From Flavobacterium psychrophilum (GTDB lineage Bacteria > Bacteroidota > Bacteroidia > Flavobacteriales > Flavobacteriaceae), in NCBI GenBank assembly GCA_945907225.1, contig CAMDSN010000103.1, positions 1 to 6,165 on the forward strand: a stretch of DNA of 6,165 nt, read 5' to 3'. A model generated the notes under the pieces. The model had not been told where the DNA came from. It did no database searches and was given only the letters and a program-made list of their open reading frames with translations. Made by a program: the position numbers and the translations under genes. Below, in pieces: positions 1-6,165 of this stretch (the stretch's first letter is position 1; each line of letters opens with the position of its first letter).

Positions 1-1
1 T

Positions 2-934
2 AGTTTTGTAAATGGATCTAATACTTGTAAAAATCTCGTGGTTACAAAAGTTGGAACATTATATCCTAATACTTTTATTATTTTATGTGGACATTATGAC
101 ACCATAAACGGGAAAGGAACTAATGACAATGGAAGTGGTGTGGTTTCTATATTTGAGGTAGCTCGTTTATTGAGAAATATACCAACTGAATATTCTATTA
201 AGTTTATTAATTTTAGTGGAGAAGAAGATGGTTTAATAGGAAGTCAACATTTTGTTTCTACAGTTGTCAACGCCACTAACCCAAAGATGGATATTCGTTT
301 GGTTTTTAATATTGATGAGGTTGGAGGCCGTTCAGATATGACAAATGACACAATTACATGCGAGAGAGATACAGGTAGTCCAACTACAAATAACGCATCT
401 TCAAATTTAATGACAAATGAATTAATAAATTGTGTTGAATTATATTCGCCTCTTAATACATTTCTAAGTTATGCCTATGCTTCAGACTATTTACCATTTG
501 AGGATAATAATGAGGTCATTACTGGTTTCTTTGAGAAAAATGAAACACCCTATCGACATACAGCTAATGATTTATTAATAAATATGGATCCTGTTTATGT
601 ATTTAATGTTGCTAAAGCTGCAACTGGGGCAATGCTTCATTTTTCAAAGGCTTCTACCTCTGCTCTTGATTTGAATGATTTAAATGATACTCATCAAGTT
701 AGTTTTTTTCCGAGTCCGGCAAAAGATGTTTTGAATATCAACTTAGGAAACTTAACTGATACACAATATTATTTTTATTTTATTGATTTGCAAGGGAAAA
801 TAGTTTTCAAAAAGCATTTCGAAAATGCCCATTTAGTAGAGTCAATTTCTTTGGATGGTGTATCAAAAGGAATGTATATGGCAGTTATGCAAACTTCTAC
901 TAAACGAATTACAAAAAAGATTATTGTAGAATAG
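2..934 (+). CDS. Secreted M28-family zinc peptidase with T9SS sorting domain (5' end missing)
   Basis: The reading frame is open to the left window edge (codons from base 2), so the GTG at 38 is almost certainly internal and the N-terminus with any signal peptide lies outside. Numbering the 310 visible residues from base 2, the M28 co-catalytic zinc site is complete: His31 in GHYDT, Asp42 in GTNDNGSG, catalytic Glu74 and ligand Glu75 in SGEEDG, Asp105 in NIDEVGG and His186 in YRHTAND. M28 enzymes of this kind are aminopeptidases or related exopeptidases with two zinc ions; the exact substrate cannot be read here. Residues about 231-310 form a type A T9SS C-terminal sorting domain: an FPSPAKDVLNI start (canonical form YPNP), a central FIDLQGK strand, a KGMYMAV motif and a basic KRITKKIIVE end. 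The protein should therefore cross the outer membrane through the T9SS and be released or anchored at the surface. It ends 5 bases from the convergent uvrA stop. The family call is firm; the specificity is unknown. Confidence 0.93.
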   Translation, partial: SFVNGSNTCKNLVVTKVGTLYPNTFIILCGHYDTINGKGTNDNGSGVVSIFEVARLLRNIPTEYSIKFINFSGEEDGLIGSQHFVSTVVNATNPKMDIRLVFNIDEVGGRSDMTNDTITCERDTGSPTTNNASSNLMTNELINCVELYSPLNTFLSYAYASDYLPFEDNNEVITGFFEKNETPYRHTANDLLINMDPVYVFNVAKAATGAMLHFSKASTSALDLNDLNDTHQVSFFPSPAKDVLNINLGNLTDTQYYFYFIDLQGKIVFKKHFENAHLVESISLDGVSKGMYMAVMQTSTKRITKKIIVE

Positions 935-939
935 TATAT

Positions 940-3729
940 TTATAGCTTGTCTTTCAGATAAAAACCAGTCGTAGATTTTTTATTTTTTATTAAATCTTCA
1001 GGTGTTCCAAAAGCTAAAATCTTCCCGCCGTTTTCGCCACCTTCTGGCCCAAGATCAATTATCCAATCGGCACATTTTATCAAATCAAGATTGTGCTCAA
1101 TTACAATTATTGAATGTCCTTTTTCAATTAAAGCATCAAATGAGGTTAATAATTTTTTGATGTCATGAAAATGTAGTCCTGTGGTTGGTTCATCAAAAAT
1201 GAATAATGCTTTTTCTTTGGTAACACCTTTAACTAAAAAAGTGGCTAATTTTATTCGTTGCGCTTCGCCACCCGATAAAGTTGAAGATGATTGCCCAAGT
1301 TGTACATATCCTAAACCAACATCTTTAAGGGGTTGAAGTTTTTGAGTAATTTTTATTTGTTTATTTTGAGTAAAAAAAGCGATTGCATTATCTATTGTCA
1401 TTGTCAAAATGTTGTCAATGTTTTTACCTTCAAAAACTACTTCCAACACTTCTTTTTTGAAACGTTTTCCACTACAAGTTTCGCAGGTCAATGAGACATC
1501 AGCCATAAAAACCATTTCTACATTTATTGAGCCTTCCCCTTTACAGGTTTCGCATCTTCCACCATCAACATTAAATGAAAAATGTTTAGCTTGATATCCA
1601 CGGATCTTCGATAATTTCTCTTTTGCAAACAAATCCCGAATTTCATCATAAGCTTTAATATAGGTTACAGGGTTAGAACGAGAACTTCTTCCAATTGGAT
1701 TTTGATCGATGTATTCAATGTGTTTTATATGTGAATAACTTCCTGATAATTCTGAAAATTGCCCGGCTTTGTCTCCAATGCCTTGTAACTTTTTTTGCAT
1801 GACAGGGAAAAGTATTTTCTTTACCAAGGTACTTTTTCCACTTCCGGAAACTCCTGTTATAACTGTTAAACATTCTAAAGGAAAAGTTACATCCACATTT
1901 TGAAGATTGTTTTCTCTTGCTCCTTTAATTTCTATAAAATTATTTGATTTCCTCCGTTTTTTTGGCACCGAGATTTCTAATGCACCATTCAGGTATTTAG
2001 CTGTTAAAGATTCAGCTTTTAAGATTTCGGCAAACGTGCCTTCAGCAACTAATTCTCCGCCAAAAGTTCCAGCTTCAGGACCAATATCAATAATTCTATC
2101 AGCAGCTTTCATAATGTCTTCATCATGTTCAACTACTATCACCGTATTACCTAAATCACGAAGATTTTTTAATACTTTTATTAAACGTTCGGTATCTTTT
2201 GGATGCAAACCAATGCTTGGTTCATCTAGAATATACATTGAACCTACCAAACTGCTTCCTAATGAAGTGGCTAAATTTATTCTTTGTGATTCTCCTCCAG
2301 AAAGTGAGGCGGAATTTCTATTTAACGTCAAATAATCCAAACCAACATTACTCAAAAAGGCTAATCTGTTATTAATTTCTATTAAAAGTCGTTTAGCCAC
2401 TTTTTGGTCATATTCTGAAAGCGTTAACTGAGTAAAAAAAGGCATTAATCGTTTAATAGACATATCTACCAATTCTGAAATGGTTTTACCATCAACAGTT
2501 ATATAATTAGCTTCTTTGCGAAGTCGTTTTCCTTTGCAAGTCGAACATCTAGTTTTACCACGATACCGAGATAACATTACGCGATTTTGGATTTTATAAT
2601 TTTTCTCTTCTAGTTCTTTAAAGAATTCATCCAAACCTGTGAAATACTTATTGCCTTTCCAAATAAGTTCTTTTTGTTGTTCTGTTAATTCAAAATAAGG
2701 TTTGTGAATAGGGAAATCAAATTTATACGCATTATTTACCAACTGATCACGATACCAACTCATGCTTTCACCTCTCCAAGGGAAAATTGCATTTTCAAAA
2801 ACAGAAAGTGATGAGTTTGGAATGACTAATTCGACATCAATTCCAATAATATTACCATAACCTTCGCATGTTGGACAAGCACCATAAGGATTATTGAAAC
2901 TAAAAAGATGTGGGTTAGGTTCTAAAAAAGTAATTCCGTCCAATTCAAAATTGGCACTATATTCAATTCGTTTTTTACTATCTAAATCTTGTAAATAACA
3001 ACTGCCTTTTCCTTCAAAAAAAGCAGTTTGGACAGCATCAGCCAATCGATTATAGAAATCCTCTTCCTCTTTAACAATAATTCTGTCAATAATAAGAAGA
3101 ATGTCCTTGTTGTCTAATGAATGTTGTTCGAGCTCATCTAATCGAACCATTTCATTATTAACTAAAATACGCGCAAAACCCTGTTGTAATAATGCTTTTA
3201 GTTTATCCTCTAATTGTCTGTCTGTTTCTAAGTGAATAGGAGATAGGAGTAACCATTTGCTTTCTAAAGTGAATCCTTTTACTCTATTTATAACATCGGA
3301 AACGTTGTCTTTTTTAACTTCTTGACATGAAATAGGTGAGAATGTTTTGCCAATACGGGCAAAGAGTAATTTTATATAATCATAAATTTCAGTTGAAGTT
3401 CCAACTGTAGATCTTGCATTTGTTGTGTTTACTTTCTGTTCAATGGCGATTGCTGGAGCAATTCCTTTAATGTATTCCGCTTTTGGTTTGTCTAATCTTC
3501 CAAGAAATTGTCTTGCATAACTGGAAAGACTTTCCACATAACGTCTTTGCCCCTCGGCGTAAAGTGTATCAAAAGCCAAGCTTGATTTTCCAGATCCAGA
3601 TAAACCGGTTATGACTACTAGTTTATTTCGCGGAATGACCACACTTAAATTCTTTAAATTATGAATTTGAGCGCCTTTGATTAGGATATTATTTTTGGGT
3701 TCTAACGTAGTAATTTCTGAACTATTCAT
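940..3729 (-). CDS. uvrA: UvrA, excinuclease ABC subunit A
   Basis: UvrA is the ATP-dependent damage-recognition subunit of nucleotide excision repair; it loads UvrB on damaged DNA in the cytoplasm. The chosen ATG gives 929 residues, close to the 940 of E. coli UvrA. Both ABC cassettes are complete: Walker A at 42-50 (GLSGSGKSS) and 626-634 (GVSGSGKST), signatures LSGGESQR at 476-483 and LSGGEAQR at 818-825, Walker B/DEP near 499-504 and 843-848, and switch histidines at 535 and 879. Zinc sites are the CPTC (285-288) and CSTC (395-398) pair and a classic C-x2-C-x19-C-x2-C at 726-752. The stretch at about 130-250 corresponds to the UvrB-binding domain, so this is not a short UvrA2-type protein lacking it. 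An in-frame TTG at 3762 would add 11 hydrophobic residues (ISFAIIPLFA after the start). I prefer the ATG because those residues fit no UvrA N-terminus I know and the -7-like element at 3782-3789 would leave TTG only a very short leader. The gene converges on the peptidase gene and diverges from the secreted-protein gene. Confidence 0.97.
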   Translation of the reverse strand: MNSSEITTLEPKNNILIKGAQIHNLKNLSVVIPRNKLVVITGLSGSGKSSLAFDTLYAEGQRRYVESLSSYARQFLGRLDKPKAEYIKGIAPAIAIEQKVNTTNARSTVGTSTEIYDYIKLLFARIGKTFSPISCQEVKKDNVSDVINRVKGFTLESKWLLLSPIHLETDRQLEDKLKALLQQGFARILVNNEMVRLDELEQHSLDNKDILLIIDRIIVKEEEDFYNRLADAVQTAFFEGKGSCYLQDLDSKKRIEYSANFELDGITFLEPNPHLFSFNNPYGACPTCEGYGNIIGIDVELVIPNSSLSVFENAIFPWRGESMSWYRDQLVNNAYKFDFPIHKPYFELTEQQKELIWKGNKYFTGLDEFFKELEEKNYKIQNRVMLSRYRGKTRCSTCKGKRLRKEANYITVDGKTISELVDMSIKRLMPFFTQLTLSEYDQKVAKRLLIEINNRLAFLSNVGLDYLTLNRNSASLSGGESQRINLATSLGSSLVGSMYILDEPSIGLHPKDTERLIKVLKNLRDLGNTVIVVEHDEDIMKAADRIIDIGPEAGTFGGELVAEGTFAEILKAESLTAKYLNGALEISVPKKRRKSNNFIEIKGARENNLQNVDVTFPLECLTVITGVSGSGKSTLVKKILFPVMQKKLQGIGDKAGQFSELSGSYSHIKHIEYIDQNPIGRSSRSNPVTYIKAYDEIRDLFAKEKLSKIRGYQAKHFSFNVDGGRCETCKGEGSINVEMVFMADVSLTCETCSGKRFKKEVLEVVFEGKNIDNILTMTIDNAIAFFTQNKQIKITQKLQPLKDVGLGYVQLGQSSSTLSGGEAQRIKLATFLVKGVTKEKALFIFDEPTTGLHFHDIKKLLTSFDALIEKGHSIIVIEHNLDLIKCADWIIDLGPEGGENGGKILAFGTPEDLIKNKKSTTGFYLKDKL

Positions 3730-3781
3730 AGCAAATAAAGGAATGATTGCAAAGCTAATCAATTCTGGCAGGAATTTGTAA

Positions 3782-3789
3782 CAAAGTTA
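3782..3789 (-). promoter_or_regulatory. Candidate -7 element of the uvrA promoter
   Basis: On the - strand this reads TAACTTTG, an exact match to the Bacteroidota -7 consensus TAnnTTTG. A TTG that could act as the -33 element lies at 3817-3815, 25 bases upstream, slightly more than the usual spacing of about 17-23. A transcript would begin near 3775, leaving roughly 45 bases before the ATG at 3729 but only about a dozen before the alternative TTG. The -7 match is seen directly; promoter function is inferred. Confidence 0.45.
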
Positions 3790-3811
3790 ATTAGGAAATG
3801 ATAGTATTTTC

Positions 3812-3878
3812 ACTCAATTTCCTTTATCAATATCATAAAAAAAAAGCTTTTATTTTTATGATAAAGTTTTTTTTGAGT
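3812..3878. repeat. Interrupted inverted repeat with T-run (terminator-like on + strand)
   Basis: Three arm pairs are nested: ACTCAA (3812-3817) with TTGAGT (3873-3878), CTTTATC (3822-3828) with GATAAAG (3860-3866), and ATAAAAA (3835-3841) with TTTTTAT (3853-3859). The innermost pair can also be drawn as the 10-base stem ATCATAAAAA (3832-3841) / TTTTTATGAT (3853-3862). The apex contains the palindrome AAAAGCTTTT. A run of eight T at 3867-3874 follows the inner stem on the + strand, as in an intrinsic terminator, yet no + strand gene precedes it in this intergenic region. The structure overlaps the likely -33 region of uvrA, so it could be an operator, the end of a small + strand RNA, or AT-rich coincidence. 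Confidence 0.5.
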
Positions 3879-3936
3879 TAATTTTTTTTAAAATCACGAT
3901 TTTTCGTTTGGTTTAAATAAAATTTAAAACTTATAA

Positions 3937-3958
3937 AACTCAACATTAACTCAACAAT
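3937..3958 (+). repeat. Tandem 11-base direct repeat, AACTCAACA core
   Basis: AACTCAACATT (3937-3947) is followed directly by AACTCAACAAT (3948-3958), identical at 10 of 11 positions. The period is about one helical turn, as expected for a protein binding two sites on the same DNA face. ATTAACTCAA at 3945-3954 is also the perfect reverse complement of TTGAGTTAAT at 3873-3882. Function is unknown. Confidence 0.55.
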
Positions 3959-4079
3959 AAGAACTAAGCCGGAAGTTTGTAAGATAGATTTAAATTCATA
4001 AAAATAAAAGATATATGTACTATTTCAAACGATTGAGAAAGATTTTAAACTGTATAGTTTTTATATAGTGGATATAATC

Positions 4080-4108
4080 TTTGTGATTTAAACAAAAAAT
4101 TAACTTTA
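4080..4108 (+). promoter_or_regulatory. Candidate promoter of the secreted-protein gene at 4132
   Basis: TTTG at 4080-4083 and TAACTTTA at 4101-4108 are separated by 17 bases. They match the Bacteroidota -33 (TTTG or TTG) and -7 (TAnnTTTG) elements with one mismatch, the final A of the -7 box. Transcription would start around 4115, about 17 bases before the ATG, giving a short A/T-rich leader without a Shine-Dalgarno sequence, which is normal in this phylum. The first six bases of the -7 box equal those of the uvrA candidate. Confidence 0.45.
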
Positions 4109-4131
4109 CTTTTAAAATAAATACATTAATT

Positions 4132-5469
4132 ATGAAAAAAATTACTTTCTTATTATCTTTAATTTTAACTACAGCAGCACATTCTCAGATTGTGACTAAT
4201 GGTGATTTTCAAACTGGTACAGCGGCACCATGGTATAACAACGCTGCCAATGTAGTTGATTTGGGTGGGTCGAATTGGGTTAATCAAGCCGAAGTTACTG
4301 CTGTAGGTAACGCATTTGATGTTAACATTAGTCAAGTAATTGCTTTAACTAGTGGTTTAACATACGAATTAAAATTTGATGCATTTACAGATATTAATAC
4401 TGGTACTCGTACTATGATTGTTGGTCTTGGCCAAACTAATGCTCCGTATTTAACTTTAACTGCAACGCCAGTTTTAACTGCAACTCCTCAAACATTCACA
4501 TACCAATTCACGATTAACTACGGAGACGCTGTTAATGATAGAGTTATTTTTGACATGGGTGCAGCTCTAGGTTTTGTATTTATTGATAATGTATCTGTAA
4601 CTCAAATTGTAAACACTTGTGCGAATGGTGTTCAGGATGGTACTGAAACTGGGGTTGATTGTGGGGGGTTTTGTCCTCCATGTGTTTCGCCTCCAACCGT
4701 AAATTCTCCTGTACCTCCAGCTAGGTTGCCTGCAGATGTAATTTCTATCTACAGTGATGCTTACACAAGTATTTCCCCTATAACTTTAGATGCGGGATGG
4801 TGTGGTGCCAATGCAGTACAAGCTACTACAGCAGGTGGTGCTGGGAACAATGTCTTAGCGTATAAAGGTAATCCTTGTCAAGGAATTACTTTTCCTTCTG
4901 ATACAAGAAATATTAGTGGTTTTACTAATATACATGTTGATTTATTTATTGCAGCTGGAACTAACTTAATTGGTAAGGTATTTAATTTAAAAATAGTTCC
5001 TAATACCGGTGGTGGTGCAGCTGAAGTAATAATTCCTATTGATATCAATGGTCTTTCACCGGTTCCAGTTCCTGGCACATGGTATTCTTTCGATAGAGCT
5101 TTTTCTCCTGCCCAACTTACAAATTTAGTGAGTAATCCAATAATGCATGAATTTGGAGTTACAAGCAATTTAAATAATGTGGTGTGGTATGACAACCTGT
5201 ATATTTGGAGAACACCTTTGAGTATAAATGAGTTTGACACAAGTTCAATTAAATTATATCCAAATCCTGCTAAGGATCTATTAAACATTGAGTCGGAAAT
5301 TTCAATTGAAAAAGTTTCAGTATACAACATTTTGGGTCAAGAAGTAATCTCAAAATCTCCAAATGCTGAATTAGTTACTCTTGATGTTTCTAGCTTACAA
5401 GTAGGAGTTTATATTGTAAAAACTTCTATCAATGGAAACGTTTCTTCGACAAGATTCATAAAAGAATAA
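4132..5469 (+). CDS. Secreted two-domain carbohydrate-binding-like protein with T9SS sorting domain
   Basis: I do not recognise a named gene. The 445 residues read in order: a signal peptide (1-18, AHS|Q19); a beta-sandwich resembling CBM4/9-type carbohydrate-binding modules (about 19-158, opening IVTNGDFQTGTAAPW and closing VFIDNVSVTQ); a four-cysteine Asp/Gly-rich segment (C163-x13-C177-x3-C181-x2-C184); a Pro-rich linker (185-200); a second beta-sandwich-like domain (about 201-361, opening DVISIYSDAYTS and closing VVWYDNLYIWR, with C224 and C249 as a possible disulfide); and a type A T9SS sorting domain (about 366-445, LYPNPAKDLLNI, YNILGQEV, VGVYIVK, RFIKE). No catalytic motif is evident, so it is probably a surface or released glycan-binding protein; the ligand is unknown. 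The opening of the second domain recalls modules attached to flavobacterial glycanases, from memory only. The ATG is preceded by an A-rich leader and a candidate promoter, and a terminator follows. The next gene encodes a related domain, suggesting a shared polysaccharide role. Secretion is firm; binding function is inferred. Confidence 0.88.
   Translation: MKKITFLLSLILTTAAHSQIVTNGDFQTGTAAPWYNNAANVVDLGGSNWVNQAEVTAVGNAFDVNISQVIALTSGLTYELKFDAFTDINTGTRTMIVGLGQTNAPYLTLTATPVLTATPQTFTYQFTINYGDAVNDRVIFDMGAALGFVFIDNVSVTQIVNTCANGVQDGTETGVDCGGFCPPCVSPPTVNSPVPPARLPADVISIYSDAYTSISPITLDAGWCGANAVQATTAGGAGNNVLAYKGNPCQGITFPSDTRNISGFTNIHVDLFIAAGTNLIGKVFNLKIVPNTGGGAAEVIIPIDINGLSPVPVPGTWYSFDRAFSPAQLTNLVSNPIMHEFGVTSNLNNVVWYDNLYIWRTPLSINEFDTSSIKLYPNPAKDLLNIESEISIEKVSVYNILGQEVISKSPNAELVTLDVSSLQVGVYIVKTSINGNVSSTRFIKE
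4455..4490 (+). repeat. In-frame 18-base tandem duplication inside the secreted-protein gene
   Basis: TTTAACTGCAAC occurs at 4455-4466 and again at 4473-4484, a period of 18 bases or six codons. It encodes LTATPV followed by LTATPQ (residues 109-120) in the first beta-sandwich domain. The third parts of the two units differ, so it is either an old small duplication or a Thr-rich strand with similar codons. Confidence 0.5.
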
Positions 5470-5490
5470 ATTTAAGTTAATTAAGTTATG

Positions 5491-5531
5491 GAAAAGGAAT
5501 TTTCATATCAAATGAATTTTCCTTTTTTTTT
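5491..5531 (+). terminator. Intrinsic terminator after the 4132-5469 gene
   Basis: AAAAGGAA (5492-5499) pairs with TTCCTTTT (5519-5526) and TTCAT (5502-5506) pairs with ATGAA (5512-5516). A 2-by-2 T/T internal loop lies between them and the apical loop is ATCAA. Nine T follow in a row (5523-5531), partly used in the stem. The position, 22 bases after the stop codon, fits a rho-independent terminator on the + strand and may make the next gene a separate or readthrough-dependent transcript. Confidence 0.75.
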
Positions 5532-5571
5532 AAATAAAAACAATTTTATTACACAAACACAAAAAATAATC

Positions 5572-6165
5572 ATGAAAAAAATTACACTATTAGTATTCCT
5601 TTTCACTTTTTCATTAGGATATTCACAAGACCAATTGTTAGGTTTTGAACCAGGAGAAACTGGCAGCGTAGGTGCTGCTTTTGGTGATTTTCCTGCTCCT
5701 GTGGTTGAAACAGGCACTGGCACTAACACCACACAAGTACTTAAATTAGTTGGAAACCCTGCTGGTCAACCATGGCAAGGTGTTAATTTAACTTTAACAT
5801 CTCTAGTTAATTTGACAACTACCAAAACTATGACAATGGATGTTTTTTCTGATACTCCTATTACTTTCTTAGTAAAAGTTACAGGTGGAACTGGTGGTCC
5901 AGCTATATCAGCAGCTTCAGCATCACATACCGGTGGTAGCACATGGCAAACAATTTCATTTACATTTACATCTTCATTAGATGGCCAACCAACCCCAGCA
6001 AATGGTACATATAGTGGTTTTGTTATTCATGCATATTGGGCTCCTGGTGCAGTTGCATTTTTTAATCCAACTATTCCAACACCTGCGAGAACTTTTTATG
6101 TAGATAATATTAAAGGTCCACTTGGAACACCTCCAGTAATTCCTGCTCCTGCTACAGGTGCTCCA
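5572..6165 (+). CDS. Secreted beta-sandwich (carbohydrate-binding-like) protein, 3' end missing
   Basis: The frame starts at an ATG preceded by an A-rich leader (CACAAACACAAAAAATAATC) and stays open to the last base, giving 198 visible residues. Residues 1-18 are a signal peptide (MKKITLLVFLF..., GYS|Q19), so the protein is exported. Residues about 22-182 look like one beta-sandwich domain, opening LLGFEPGETGS, with LVGNPAGQPWQGVNL in the middle, then TWQTISFTF and closing RTFYVDNIKG. The pattern resembles the second domain of the upstream protein (VLAYKGNPCQGITF, TWYSFDRAF, VWYDNLYIW). Residues 183-198 are a Pro/Ala linker, so further domains should follow. In flavobacteria such modules often precede other binding modules or a glycoside hydrolase, and a T9SS sorting domain would be expected at the far end, but neither can be seen. 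It lies 102 bases after the previous stop, beyond a terminator; I find no clear TAnnTTTG box of its own. Coding and secretion are well supported; the function is a guess. Confidence 0.85.
   Translation, partial: MKKITLLVFLFTFSLGYSQDQLLGFEPGETGSVGAAFGDFPAPVVETGTGTNTTQVLKLVGNPAGQPWQGVNLTLTSLVNLTTTKTMTMDVFSDTPITFLVKVTGGTGGPAISAASASHTGGSTWQTISFTFTSSLDGQPTPANGTYSGFVIHAYWAPGAVAFFNPTIPTPARTFYVDNIKGPLGTPPVIPAPATGAP

Larger units (their letters stand above)
3730..4131. other. 402-base divergent intergenic region, repeat-rich, no gene seen
   Basis: This very AT-rich stretch separates the divergent uvrA and secreted-protein starts. I find no coding frame with a plausible start, no tRNA-like fold and no mobile-element end. 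It holds a uvrA -7-like site, an interrupted inverted repeat with a T-run, four copies of ACTCAA, and a promoter-like pair for the + strand gene, each listed separately. The stretch from about 3960 to 4079 shows nothing I can assign. Four hundred bases is longer than two simple promoters need, so regulatory sites or a small RNA are possible. Confidence 0.6.

Noticed and set aside
1409..1594. Small + strand frame of 61 codons inside uvrA
   Set aside because: It is antisense to the conserved second zinc-finger region of uvrA and has no recognisable features; a shadow frame.
1907..2335. + strand frame of 142 codons inside uvrA
   Set aside because: It lies wholly antisense to the first signature and Walker B region of UvrA, and its composition mirrors that conserved coding sequence.
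3730..4131. Hidden small gene, CRISPR repeat or mobile-element end in the intergenic region
   Set aside because: No sustained reading frame with a start, no regularly spaced long repeats, and no terminal inverted repeats with a target duplication were found.
4878..5330. - strand frame of 150 codons inside the secreted-protein gene
   Set aside because: It is antisense to a well-supported domain structure, with no homology I recognise and no promoter.
4128..5587. Near-identical starts (ATGAAAAAAATTAC) of the two right-hand genes as a sign of recent duplication
   Set aside because: MKKIT-type signal peptides and A-rich starts are very common in flavobacteria, and the similarity ends within about 15 bases; only distant domain kinship is supported.
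5508..5732. - strand frame of 74 codons over the terminator and the start of the last gene
   Set aside because: Its lysine-rich end is the complement of the terminator T-run, and it overlaps a clear signal peptide on the + strand.
1..6165. A new defence, toxin or biosynthetic system
   Set aside because: Every substantial gene fits a peptidase, UvrA or secreted binding-protein role, with none of the nucleases, NTPase pairs, toxin pairs or synthases such a system would need.

Overview
The window looks like a chromosomal fragment of a Flavobacterium-like member of the Bacteroidota. The evidence is strongly AT-rich DNA, two proteins ending in type IX secretion system (T9SS) type A sorting domains, two signal peptides that place Gln right after the predicted cleavage site, starts without Shine-Dalgarno sequences but with A-rich leaders, and promoter-like sites resembling the Bacteroidota TTG / TAnnTTTG pattern. 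I cannot name the species.

Layout from left to right: (1) the 3' part of a secreted M28-family zinc peptidase with a T9SS sorting domain (+ strand, start outside the window). (2) A complete uvrA gene on the - strand that converges on the peptidase with only 5 bases between the two stop codons. (3) A 402-base AT-rich divergent intergenic region holding a -7-like promoter element for uvrA, a long interrupted inverted repeat with a terminator-like T-run, a motif ACTCAA occurring four times (two of them as an 11-base tandem repeat), and a promoter-like pair just before the next gene. (4) A complete gene for a secreted multidomain protein: signal peptide, carbohydrate-binding-like beta-sandwich, four-cysteine Asp/Gly-rich linker, a second beta-sandwich-like domain, T9SS sorting domain, and no recognisable catalytic domain. 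(5) A convincing hairpin terminator. (6) The 5' part of another secreted protein with a related beta-sandwich-like domain and a Pro/Ala linker, cut by the window end.

The two right-hand genes probably belong to an extracellular glycan-binding or glycan-degrading set, and the left-hand peptidase is also exported by the T9SS. uvrA is a housekeeping nucleotide-excision-repair gene sitting between them, with no evident functional link. I see no mobile element, CRISPR array, tRNA or rRNA, and nothing that amounts to a new defence or metabolic system. The points most worth a second look are the repeat-rich uvrA/secreted-protein intergenic region and the non-catalytic architecture of the secreted protein at 4132-5469.
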